Made by a program: the position numbers and the translations under genes. A DNA stretch of 64,000 nt, from assembly GCF_001514115.1 (NCBI RefSeq), contig NZ_KQ948464.1, forward strand, positions 186,001 to 250,000, in the 5' to 3' direction. Shown here one piece after another: positions 17,741 to 24,840 of the stretch; position 1 is the first letter of the stretch; every line of letters starts with the position of its first letter. The DNA is from Streptomyces olivochromogenes (GTDB lineage: Bacteria > Actinomycetota > Actinomycetes > Streptomycetales > Streptomycetaceae). The notes beneath the pieces are model-generated. The model was given only the letters and a program-made list of their open reading frames with translations. It was not told where the DNA came from and searched no databases.

Positions 17741-18145
17741 ATGGGAAAAGGTAAACGCAAGGGCACGGGCGGCACCGCCCGGAGGTTCTCTGTCCTGAAT
17801 GGCCAACACGAGCTGACAATCCGTGGCTTCACCGCGACCGCGGAACGGATCGAGCTCGAATACCACATCACGCCGCCCCTGCCTGAGAGATGGCAGGACA
17901 ATCCGGATGGATCACTCGATGCGGTGGGGCCGCCGATCTTCTTCTCCGTCGAGGGAGTGGACGATCTCGGACGGGAGTACCTGGACGGTGGAGGCGCGTT
18001 CGGTACCGACCCGGACGGCAGGTTCACCGAAGGCTCACTCAGCCTGGAGCCCGGCCCCGCGCCCGCCGCTCGGTCCCTGACACTCACCCTGATGCTGACC
18101 TGTGGTGACACGCAGAGTACCCACCAGTTGGAGATGCCTCTCTAG
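17741..18145 (+). CDS. Hypothetical protein, second gene of a two-gene unit
   Basis: This 134-residue soluble protein contains TIRGFTATAERIELEYHITP, PIFFSVEGVDDLGREYLDGGGAF and SLTLTLMLTC. The alternating hydrophobic pattern suggests an all-beta, immunoglobulin-like domain. There is no signal peptide, unlike its upstream neighbour 25 bp away, with which it is probably co-transcribed. A strong hairpin terminator follows. I do not recognise the family. Confidence 0.6.
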   Translation: MGKGKRKGTGGTARRFSVLNGQHELTIRGFTATAERIELEYHITPPLPERWQDNPDGSLDAVGPPIFFSVEGVDDLGREYLDGGGAFGTDPDGRFTEGSLSLEPGPAPAARSLTLTLMLTCGDTQSTHQLEMPL

Positions 18146-18155
18146 GTTCCGGCGC

Positions 18156-18202
18156 GGAAGGGCTGGTCGCAGCCTCTCGTTGAGGTTGTGACCAGCCCTT
18201 CC
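18156..18202 (+). terminator. Terminator after the two-gene unit
   Basis: A 13-bp perfect stem (GGAAGGGCTGGTC and complement) with a second small stem (CCTC/GAGG) in the loop, 10 bases after the stop codon. Confidence 0.8.
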
Positions 18203-18377
18203 GTAGATTGCCTGACTGATTCCTATGTCGTCTGTCAAGCCGCGAGAGCGACGGATGGCGTGACCAAAGAAATGCCCCGGTTCCCCACACGGATGGGGCC
18301 GAAGAGCGCTACGCGTCTCGCGCGGCTCCTCGGCCCTGCACGGAAGGATTCCTGGAAGATGATTGATTCCAAGGGGC

Positions 18378-18632
18378 TCATCGGCGGCCTCGTCGGTCCT
18401 CGTAGTTGACGAAGAAGCTCACAACAATGAGCAAGCCGAAAATCCCCACGGCGAAGGTGCCGAGGATCGTCCAGATCCCCTTGCCGTCCAACGCAGCGCG
18501 CACCCCACCGGCGAGCCCACCAACGGCAAAGCAGATGCCGAAGACGAGCGTCTGTGAACTTTGGGGTCTCAGCCAGTGCCGCAGGTCCGGGCGGCGGCGC
18601 CCGCGCGTGGGCGGGCCTGCGGAGTGCGTCAT
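18378..18632 (-). CDS. Small two-helix membrane protein of the WXG operon
   Basis: This 84-residue protein has a basic N-terminus (residues 1-22) and two predicted membrane helices (about 28-47 and 54-74), ending in charged residues. Its ATG overlaps the stop codon of the upstream WXG-type gene (ATGA), so it is translationally coupled to it. Possible roles are an anchor, chaperone or immunity-like partner for the secreted proteins. None can be shown. Confidence 0.65.
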   Translation of the reverse strand: MTHSAGPPTRGRRRPDLRHWLRPQSSQTLVFGICFAVGGLAGGVRAALDGKGIWTILGTFAVGIFGLLIVVSFFVNYEDRRGRR

Positions 18633-19615
18633 TGGTACCTCACCTTTCCCGGTTCTGCTGGGGCGTTCACATGGGTGTCGCCCGGGGTCCTGGGCTGGTT
18701 GGGCGTGTAGTAGAAGTCGATCCCCGTCGCGATCACGGAGACCGGCACGCTGAATATCTTCTCCCCGAACTTGCCGATCGTGTTGATGAACGTGGGGCGA
18801 TGATGTTTCCCGCGTACGTCGCTCAGGAGCGCGCCCTTGGCGAGGTGCTTGCTGGCCTCGCCGCCGGCCGCGGAGGGGGAGCCGCCGATTGCGCCCTGTA
18901 TCGCGCCGTTGAGGTCTCCGTGCAGTGCCGCCTCGCCACCACCCATCCAGGAGCGGTAACTGAGGAATTCAGCGATGGGCTTGATGGTGCCGCTGCCCCA
19001 CTTCGCGGGCGGCGTGTACTCCACCGAATCCGTCTTCGTCTGCTGCGCCTGTCGGACGTCGGTGCTCGCGTCCTTGAGGGAGCCGTAGTACGTGCTGCCG
19101 AACTCGCGCTTGTCCTTGGTGAGTTGCCACAGGCCCCAGGAACAGGTCGAGTCCGCTTCCGCTGCTCGGGCGGTGATCGCATCGATGCGCCGTTGCAGGG
19201 CGTCGAAGTCGTCCTGGGTCACCACCGACTCGGGATCCCCGTGCGACATGCGCTGGGGCTGGACGCTACGGCTCAGCGTGCCGTCGGCATGGATCGTGAT
19301 GCCTGCGGGCGGATTCTCGCAGAGAACCTTCAGGTCGTCCCTGGCCGCCTTGATCTTGTCGTGCGCGGAACTCAGCAGGTTCCCGACGCTCTCCGCTTCG
19401 GTGACCGCGTCGGTGAACTCGTCCGACACCCGGACGACGAACGGCTTGGTGACGGAGGCGTTCTCGCCCTTCCACTCGGTGCCCTGGGCCAGCCTGCGCA
19501 TACTCCCGGCCTCTTTGGCGACTTTGTTCAGCAGGACCGCCATGGCGGCCCAGTCGTCTGCCGCCGACTGCAGCGGTGAGAGATTTACGTGGAAAAGTTC
19601 TTCGAAGGTCGGCAC
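18629..19615 (-). CDS. WXG-motif protein with C-terminal extension (type VII-like substrate)
   Basis: This 328-residue protein starts at a GTG with GGGGGA five bases upstream. The first ~170 residues are mostly helical with a WKG turn at residues 48-50, as in WXG100/LXG-type helical hairpins, and lack a Sec signal. The C-terminal 150 residues contain Gly/Ala-rich segments (LNGAIQGAIGGSPSAAGGEA) and a hydrophobic patch (FSVPVSVIATGIDFYY). No toxin fold is recognisable. It lies between a second WXG protein upstream and a small membrane protein downstream, suggesting a secreted complex. Whether it is an effector or structural is unknown. Confidence 0.65.
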   Translation of the reverse strand: MPTFEELFHVNLSPLQSAADDWAAMAVLLNKVAKEAGSMRRLAQGTEWKGENASVTKPFVVRVSDEFTDAVTEAESVGNLLSSAHDKIKAARDDLKVLCENPPAGITIHADGTLSRSVQPQRMSHGDPESVVTQDDFDALQRRIDAITARAAEADSTCSWGLWQLTKDKREFGSTYYGSLKDASTDVRQAQQTKTDSVEYTPPAKWGSGTIKPIAEFLSYRSWMGGGEAALHGDLNGAIQGAIGGSPSAAGGEASKHLAKGALLSDVRGKHHRPTFINTIGKFGEKIFSVPVSVIATGIDFYYTPNQPRTPGDTHVNAPAEPGKVRYQ

Positions 19616-19712
19616 CGGCTCCCCCTGTTGGTCCCGGCGTCGCCGCCGGCGTCTTCCAGAGGGTTCCCGGTCCGCTTCGGAATCCCTCCGCCCCACACAC
19701 ACTGACCAGACG

Positions 19713-20192
19713 TCACATGATGGGACCGTCCGCCTTCGGGACTTGGGGCGCGTCGGAGTCCGAGGTGGGCGGCGGCACGTCGAGGTACTCGGAGATCTTG
19801 GAGACCTGCATCTGCGCGGCAATGAAGTGGTCGTCCTGCTTCGACGACTTCACCGAGTAGTCGAGATGGTTGGAGATCTGAGCGCAGGCGTCGACCAGCA
19901 CCTGAAGCTGCCCCTGCCAGCCCTCTTCGGCCTTGGCCAGTGCGGCGCCCATGTCGAACCCGTCGCTCTCCAGGCTCTTCGCTGCGGCCTCGGTGTGTGA
20001 CTGCGCATGCTTGCCGGCGCTCGACAAGTGCTGATGCAGCAGGAACGCGGCATGCCCGATCTTCCCCATGTCGTCGTACCTGAGGATCAGGTCCGCGCCA
20101 TCGGGCGACGACCCGCCGGGATCCATGGGCACGCTGTCCAGCCGCATCGCGGACTTCGCCTTCAGGTCCGCCCACTCCTGATCGAACGACAT
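19713..20192 (-). CDS. WXG100-like helical protein, first gene of the operon
   Basis: This 159-residue protein has an N-terminal MSFDQEWADLKAKS segment and two long helices separated by GWQGQ near residue 91-95, the WXG turn. A Pro/Asp-rich tail (PPPTSDSDAPQVPKAD) follows. Proteins of this shape are exported by type VII (Ess/ESX) systems as helical dimers. No ESX core gene (EccC, EccD) is in the window. The next gene is 97 bp downstream on the same strand. Start at ATG 20192. Confidence 0.7.
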   Translation of the reverse strand: MSFDQEWADLKAKSAMRLDSVPMDPGGSSPDGADLILRYDDMGKIGHAAFLLHQHLSSAGKHAQSHTEAAAKSLESDGFDMGAALAKAEEGWQGQLQVLVDACAQISNHLDYSVKSSKQDDHFIAAQMQVSKISEYLDVPPPTSDSDAPQVPKADGPIM

Positions 20193-20301
20193 GCTTTCAC
20201 GCCCCCGATATCGTTGATCAAGCAAAGCTACCCCTGAAGACGCATCCAAAGATTGCTGGCAGCGATAGGAGGGCGTTAAGGGGAGTGCGGCCAGCCTCAG
20301 T

Positions 20302-20315
20302 GAGCTGTACAGCTC
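20302..20315. promoter_or_regulatory. Perfect 14-bp palindrome near the island's right end
   Basis: GAGCTGTACAGCTC is perfectly self-complementary. It lies 110 bp upstream of the WXG operon and just inside the serine-integrase remnant junction. It could be an operator for the operon. Confidence 0.35.
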
Positions 20316-20329
20316 GCCACTCCTGCGTT

Positions 20330-20441
20330 CCTGTCGGTCGACCCCGGTCTGGTCCTCGTCCTTGGTGTGGGAGATCCGGCAGTAGATCGCTGCGGGCTCG
20401 CCCGGGGTGACGGCGGTCTTGGCCAACTTGGATCGGCTCAT
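20330..20441 (-). pseudogene. 5' remnant of a large serine integrase
   Basis: From ATG 20441 the reverse strand reads MSRSKLAKTAVTPGEPAAIY, then CRISHTKDEDQTGVDRQERR, the N-terminal strand of the resolvase catalytic domain with the YCRIS motif and the Arg of the conserved VDRQER. The catalytic serine is in the expected CRIS position. After DRQER the sequence becomes unrelated, so more than 400 codons are missing. The start codon is only about 30 bases from the eamA junction at 20471, the usual place of an integrase gene beside its attachment site. Confidence 0.7.
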
Positions 20442-20470
20442 GACAAACGCCGTATGAGCCGGGTATGCCA

Positions 20471-20531
20471 TCGATCATCGTCGGCGGGGCTGCTGGTGGT
20501 GGGGATCGGTCTGATGCTGCACGCGGGCTGA
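20471..20531 (+). pseudogene. Second displaced 3' fragment of the EamA gene; right boundary of the island
   Basis: TCGATCATCGTCGGCG, then GGGCTGCTGGTGGTGGGG to the TGA, equals the eamA tail but lacks the internal part encoding AAIGAVFFKERFGAPRIA. The missing stretch is flanked by CGGCG in the complete copy at 14368, so it was lost by slippage between short direct repeats. Beyond it the conserved chromosome order resumes with ssgE. Confidence 0.8.
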
Positions 20532-20579
20532 TGCCGCACACGAGGTGATGGTGACGCCCTACGCGAGGTGGACCGACCG

Positions 20580-20936
20580 TCAGTGAGCCACCGGGGTCAC
20601 CGCGGTGTACGTGCGGCGCAGGAAGCGGATCAGGACCTTCGAGTCGAACTGGACCACCGACACCCCTTGCGCGGAGTGGAACTCCACGACCGCCTGCACC
20701 CGGCCGCACGGCCACACGCGTACGTCGCCGGACTCGACCGGACCGCGCAGGCCCCGCTCGAGGAGCTCCCGGGGGAAGGCCCACTCGTGGGGGCCGGGCA
20801 GCGTCATGTGAACCTGGCGGGGATCAGCATCGGGGTCGTAGCTGAGGGCCACCGGGACGGCCTGGTGTTCGTCCTCGAAGGAGTCTGCGGTGTCGGTGAC
20901 GATGTGGGCGCGTGCGTACTGTTCGACGGCGGACAT
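20580..20936 (-). CDS. ssgE: SsgA-like sporulation protein, probably SsgE
   Basis: This 118-residue protein has the SALP family pattern: VPVALSYDPDADPRQVHMTL, EWAFPRELLERGL, GDVRVWPCGRVQAVVEF and a C-terminal LIRFLRRTYTAV. SsgA-like proteins occur only in sporulating actinomycetes and steer septum or wall events. SsgE is implicated in spore dissociation. The name rests on remembered gene order near cbiMQO in S. coelicolor as well as on sequence. AAGGAG precedes the ATG, and an AT-rich TATATT lies about 30 bases further up. A copy of its last 77 bp is at 14551-14627. Confidence 0.8.
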   Translation of the reverse strand: MSAVEQYARAHIVTDTADSFEDEHQAVPVALSYDPDADPRQVHMTLPGPHEWAFPRELLERGLRGPVESGDVRVWPCGRVQAVVEFHSAQGVSVVQFDSKVLIRFLRRTYTAVTPVAH

Positions 20937-21103
20937 GAACCGACTCCTTGCGCTGCGTTACCTGTGTGGAATATATGAATCCGTCACCTCTCCAATGTCG
21001 CACATTTCGGAGATTTCGCCCATGGACTCCCATACCCACCGGGTTCCCGGATCGGCTCCCGCCATGCCTCACCCCCTCGCCACTATTCATGGGCACCTCG
21101 CTC

Positions 21104-21120
21104 TTGCAAGCCGTTCGCAA
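21104..21120. promoter_or_regulatory. Candidate Nur box overlapping the cbiM promoter
   Basis: TTGCAA-GCCGT-TCGCAA matches the Streptomyces nickel uptake regulator consensus TTGCAA-N5-TTGCAA with one mismatch. TATCAT at 21129-21134 is a likely -10 box, six bases before the GTG of cbiM, and the left half-site coincides with the -35 position. Nickel-bound Nur would repress the transporter. Confidence 0.65.
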
Positions 21121-21140
21121 CAAGGCACTATCATCGAACG

Positions 21141-22184
21141 GTGCATGTGCCTGACGGATTCATCAACGCCCCGGTCTCCGCGGTCACCGGAGTGGTCGCC
21201 GCCGGCGCCATCGCCGTGAGCCTGCGGGGCGCCCGCCGCGAACTCGACGAGAAGACCGCGCCGCTCGCCGGCCTGGTCGCCGCCTTCATCTTCGCCGTAC
21301 AGATGCTGAACTTCCCGGTCGCCGCCGGGACCAGCGGACATCTGCTCGGCGGCGCGCTCGCGGCGATTCTCGTCGGCCCCTTCACCGGGGTCCTCTGTGT
21401 CTCCGTGGTCCTGCTGATGCAGGGCATCCTCTTCGCCGACGGCGGCCTGACCGCACTCGGCGTGAACATCACCGACATGGCGATCGTCACGACGGTCGTC
21501 TCGTACGCCGTCTTCCGGGGCCTGGTGAAGGTCCTGCCGCGCAAGAAGCGCTCCATCACCGTGGCGGCCTTCGTCTCCGCGCTCCTCTCCGTGCCGGCGG
21601 CCGCCGTCGCCTTCACCCTCATCTACGCCCTCGGCGGCACCACCGACGTCCCGATCACCAAGGTCGCCACCGCGATGATCGGCGTGCACGTCCTCATCGG
21701 CATCGGCGAGGCCACCATCACCGCTCTCACGGTCGGCGCGGTCATCGCCGTACGACCGGACCTCGTGTACGGGGCCCGCGGTCTGCAGCAGCGGCTGAAG
21801 CTGCGCGTCGGCGGCGAACTGGTCGACGCACCCGCGCCCGCCGCCGTCCCCGTGGCCGCCCGGACCTCCCGCCGCAGGGTGTGGGCGGTCGGCCTCGTCA
21901 CCTCCCTCGTCCTCGCGGGCTTCGTCAGCTTCTACGCCTCCGCGAGCCCCGACGGCCTGGAGAAGGTCGCCAAGGACCAGGGCATCGACCAGAACACCAA
22001 GAAGCACCACACCGAGGACTCCCCGCTCGCCGGGTACGGCGTCAAGGACATCTCCGACGCCCGGATCTCCGGCGGCCTCGCGGGCGTGATCGGCGTCGGC
22101 GTCACCGTCGTCGCGGGCACGGGGATCTTCTGGGCGGTGCGCAGGCGCCGCACCAGCGACGTCTCCCCCTCGCAGGTGGCCTGA
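21141..22184 (+). CDS. cbiM: Nickel/cobalt ECF transporter substrate-specific component, CbiM-CbiN fusion
   Basis: The 347-residue membrane protein begins MHVPDGFINAPVSA; the second-position histidine of this family ligates the metal. About six helices follow, including TSGHLLGGALAAI with another ligand histidine. After residue 230 there is an added domain (SASPDGLEKVAKDQG, SPLAGYGV and a last helix) that corresponds to the separate CbiN/NikN subunit (PDGL domain). It is the S-component of the uptake system with cbiQ and cbiO. GTG at 21141 is probably the first base of a leaderless transcript. Ni versus Co specificity cannot be read directly, but the Nur-like box favours nickel. Confidence 0.88.
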   Translation: MHVPDGFINAPVSAVTGVVAAGAIAVSLRGARRELDEKTAPLAGLVAAFIFAVQMLNFPVAAGTSGHLLGGALAAILVGPFTGVLCVSVVLLMQGILFADGGLTALGVNITDMAIVTTVVSYAVFRGLVKVLPRKKRSITVAAFVSALLSVPAAAVAFTLIYALGGTTDVPITKVATAMIGVHVLIGIGEATITALTVGAVIAVRPDLVYGARGLQQRLKLRVGGELVDAPAPAAVPVAARTSRRRVWAVGLVTSLVLAGFVSFYASASPDGLEKVAKDQGIDQNTKKHHTEDSPLAGYGVKDISDARISGGLAGVIGVGVTVVAGTGIFWAVRRRRTSDVSPSQVA

Positions 22185-22185
22185 G

Positions 22186-22947
22186 GTGGGCGCGGGTCAC
22201 GCCCACCGGCTCTACCGGCACGGGCACTCCCCCGTGCACGCCCTGCCCCCGCACACCAAACTCGCCGCGACGTTCGCCTTCGTCGTCGTGGTCGTCTCCA
22301 CCCCGCGCGAGGCGATGTGGGCCTTCGCGCTGTACGCCGTGCTCCTGGCGACGGTGGCGTACAAGGCCCGGGTGCCGGCCGCCTTCCTGCTCAAGCGGCT
22401 GCTGATCGAGATCCCGTTCGTCGCCTTCGCCGTGCTCATGCCGTTCGTGGCGGAGGGCGAGCGGGTGGACGCCCTCGGTCTGTCGCTCAGCGTGAACGGC
22501 CTGTGGGGCGCCTGGAACGTCCTCGCCAAGGGCACCCTGGGCGTGGCCGCCTCCGTACTCCTCGCCTCGACGACCGAACTGCGCGAACTGCTGCTGGGGC
22601 TCCAGCGGTTGAAGCTGCCCCCGCTCCTCGTACAGATCGCCTCCTTCATGATCCGCTACGGCGATGTCATCACGGACGAGATGCGGCGGATGCGGATCGC
22701 GCGGGAGTCGCGGGGCTTCGAGGCCCGGGGTGTACGGCACTGGGGCGTCCTCGCGAAGTCGGCGGGCGCGCTGTTCATCCGCTCCTACGAGCGCGGGGAG
22801 CGCGTCCACCTCGCCATGGTGAGCCGGGGGTACGCCGGTTCGATGCCGGTCATCGACGAGGTGACCGCGTCCCGGGCGCAGTGGTCGTACGCCCTCGCCC
22901 TCCCGTTCGCCGCCCTTGTCGTCTGCCTGCTGGGATGGACCCTGTGA
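22186..22947 (+). CDS. cbiQ: ECF transporter transmembrane component CbiQ
   Basis: This 253-residue protein is the energy-coupling T-component, with about five helices and the coupling motif MRIARESRGF followed by a second LFIRSYERGERVHLAMVSRG segment that docks on the ATPase. GTG start one base after the cbiM stop codon. Its 3' end overlaps cbiO, so the three genes form one operon. Confidence 0.9.
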   Translation: MGAGHAHRLYRHGHSPVHALPPHTKLAATFAFVVVVVSTPREAMWAFALYAVLLATVAYKARVPAAFLLKRLLIEIPFVAFAVLMPFVAEGERVDALGLSLSVNGLWGAWNVLAKGTLGVAASVLLASTTELRELLLGLQRLKLPPLLVQIASFMIRYGDVITDEMRRMRIARESRGFEARGVRHWGVLAKSAGALFIRSYERGERVHLAMVSRGYAGSMPVIDEVTASRAQWSYALALPFAALVVCLLGWTL

Positions 22948-23696
22948 CCCCCTCTCTGGAAGTGGCCGGACTGGCCTTCGCCTACCCCGACGGCCACCAG
23001 GCCCTCTTCGGCGTGGACTTCACCATCGGCCGGGGCGAGCGCGTCGCGCTGCTCGGCCCGAACGGCGCCGGCAAGACCACCCTCGTCCTGCATCTCAACG
23101 GCATCCTGACCGGCGGCGCCGGAACCGTGACGGTGGCCGGACTCCCGGTCGGCAAGCGGCACATGGCGGAGATCCGGCGCAAGGTCGGCATCGTCTTCCA
23201 GGACCCGGACGACCAGTTGTTCATGCCGACCGTGCGCGAGGACGTGGCCTTCGGGCCGGCCGCGGCGGGCCTGAAGGGCGCCGAGCTGGAGGAACGCGTC
23301 CGCAGGGCCCTGGAGCGGGTCGGCATGGCGGACTTCGCCGACCGTCCCCCGCACCATCTGTCGTTCGGGCAGCGACGCCGGGTGGCCGTCGCGACCGTCC
23401 TCGCCATGGAGCCGGAGATCCTCGTCCTCGACGAGCCGTCCTCCAACCTCGACCCGGCCTCACGCCGCGAACTCGCCGACATCCTGCGGTCGTTGGACGT
23501 GACCGTCCTCATGGTCACGCACGACCTGCCGTACGCCCTCGAACTGTGCCCCCGGGCGCTGATCCTGAGCGACGGCGCGATCGCCGCGGACGGGAAGACC
23601 GGCGAGCTGCTCTCCGACGACGAGCTGATGCGCACCCACCGCCTGGAGCTGCCCTTCGGTTTCGATCCGCGCTCGACAGCTGTGCGTACTCCGTGA
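22935..23696 (+). CDS. cbiO: ECF transporter ATPase CbiO
   Basis: This ABC ATPase of 253 residues has Walker A GPNGAGKTT, Q-loop VFQDPDDQLF, a variant signature LSFGQRRR and Walker B ILVLDEPSSNLD, then the H-loop VTHD. It powers the Ni/Co uptake complex. ATG at 22935 overlaps cbiQ by 13 bases; GTG at 22944, overlapping the stop as GTGA, is the alternative and would remove three residues. Confidence 0.92.
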   Translation: MDPVTPSLEVAGLAFAYPDGHQALFGVDFTIGRGERVALLGPNGAGKTTLVLHLNGILTGGAGTVTVAGLPVGKRHMAEIRRKVGIVFQDPDDQLFMPTVREDVAFGPAAAGLKGAELEERVRRALERVGMADFADRPPHHLSFGQRRRVAVATVLAMEPEILVLDEPSSNLDPASRRELADILRSLDVTVLMVTHDLPYALELCPRALILSDGAIAADGKTGELLSDDELMRTHRLELPFGFDPRSTAVRTP

Positions 23697-23706
23697 CAAT
23701 GGGCGC

Positions 23707-24186
23707 GTGACGAAACAAGGGGACCAAGAGGACTTCGGATCGGCCGGGTCGCTGTTCCTCGACGACCAGTTGTGCTTCGCGCTGTACGCGGCCCAGCGCG
23801 CGGTGACCGCCGCGTACCGCCCGCTACTGGAGGAGCTCGGCCTCACCTACCCGCAGTACCTCGTCCTGCTGTTCCTCTGGGAGCGCGGCGAGACCACGGT
23901 CAAGGAGCTGGCGGGCGCGCTGCGGCTGGACTACGGCACGGTGTCGCCGCTGCTCAAGCGCCTGGAGTCGGCCGGTCTGGTCCGCCGTGAACGCTCGCCG
24001 CGTGACGAGCGGTCGGTGCTGGTGGCGGTCACCGGGCGCGGTGAGGCGCTGCGGGAGCGCGCGGCGGGCGTACCGCGGGCGCTGCTGGCGTCGACCGGTC
24101 TCGCCGGGGACGAGGTGGCCAGGTTGCGGCAGGAGCTGTGGGGGCTGGCCGAGCGCGCGGAGGGCGCGGCGGAGCGCGGGCGCTGA
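23707..24186 (+). CDS. ohrR: OhrR-type MarR-family organic peroxide sensor
   Basis: This 159-residue winged-helix protein has LDDQLCFALYAAQRAV near the N-terminus; Cys23 is the reactive thiol of OhrR regulators. The HTH and wing are in TTVKELAGALRLDYGTVSPLLKRLESAGLV and RSPRDERSVLVAVT. Oxidation by organic hydroperoxide releases it from the promoter of the downstream ohr gene. GACAAT at 23695-23700 is a -10-like box six bases before the GTG, so it has its own, probably leaderless, promoter inside the end of cbiO. Confidence 0.88.
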   Translation: MTKQGDQEDFGSAGSLFLDDQLCFALYAAQRAVTAAYRPLLEELGLTYPQYLVLLFLWERGETTVKELAGALRLDYGTVSPLLKRLESAGLVRRERSPRDERSVLVAVTGRGEALRERAAGVPRALLASTGLAGDEVARLRQELWGLAERAEGAAERGR

Positions 24187-24252
24187 CCTGCCCGGGCAGG
24201 GGTTACCGGCGGTTTCTACCCCCTGGCAATCACGCCTGCCGTACCGGCCGGT

Positions 24253-24283
24253 ACCTTGTGCACGATGTACTTGCGCACTTCTG
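24253..24283. promoter_or_regulatory. Possible OhrR operator in the ohr promoter
   Basis: CTTGTGCAC and CTTGCGCAC are near-identical direct repeats separated by six bases, and they also contain the dyad GTGCAC/GCGCAC. They lie about 30-60 bp before the ohr start codon. Assignment to OhrR is inferred from position only. Confidence 0.4.
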
Positions 24284-24311
24284 TGTTTTCCGTCCTGGGG
24301 GAGGTCCCGCC

Positions 24312-24773
24312 ATGATCGATGGCACCGCTGTCGGCGACACCGCTGTCGACACTCGTCCGACGAAGATCATGTACGTCGCCGAGGCCACCGCGCACGGCGG
24401 CCGGGACGGCTATGTCACCAGCCAGGACGGCCAGATCGAGCTGAAGGTCGCGATGCCGCCCGCGCTCGGCGGTGACGGCAACGGCACCAACCCCGAGCAG
24501 CTCTTCGCGGCCGGGTACAGCGCCTGCTTCCACAACGCGCTGGTGCTGGTGGGCCGCCGCGCCGGACTGGACCTGACCGGCTCCACCGTCGCCGCGAAGG
24601 TCGGCATCGGACCCAACAAGCAGCGCGGCTACGGCCTCGCGGTCGCCCTGAGCATCTCGCTGCCCGTCCTCGACCAGGACGTCGCGACCAAGCTCGTGGA
24701 CGCGGCCCACGAGGTCTGCCCGTACTCGAACGCGACCCGGAACAACATCGAGGTCACGATCCTGCTCGGCTAG
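24312..24773 (+). CDS. ohr: Organic hydroperoxide resistance protein Ohr
   Basis: This 153-residue OsmC-fold thiol peroxidase has the two catalytic cysteines in AGYSACFHNAL (Cys72) and EVCPYSNATRNN (Cys136), the Ohr rather than the OsmC pattern. It reduces organic hydroperoxides using lipoylated partners. ATG at 24312 gives the normal family length, about 10 residues longer than the core. It follows its likely repressor gene by 125 bp on the same strand. Confidence 0.93.
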   Translation: MIDGTAVGDTAVDTRPTKIMYVAEATAHGGRDGYVTSQDGQIELKVAMPPALGGDGNGTNPEQLFAAGYSACFHNALVLVGRRAGLDLTGSTVAAKVGIGPNKQRGYGLAVALSISLPVLDQDVATKLVDAAHEVCPYSNATRNNIEVTILLG

Positions 24774-24840
24774 GAATCGAGCCTTCCGCGTGTGTGTTGC
24801 ACCCACCGTGGAGGGTGACCGCGCGACAGGGAGTACGGAC

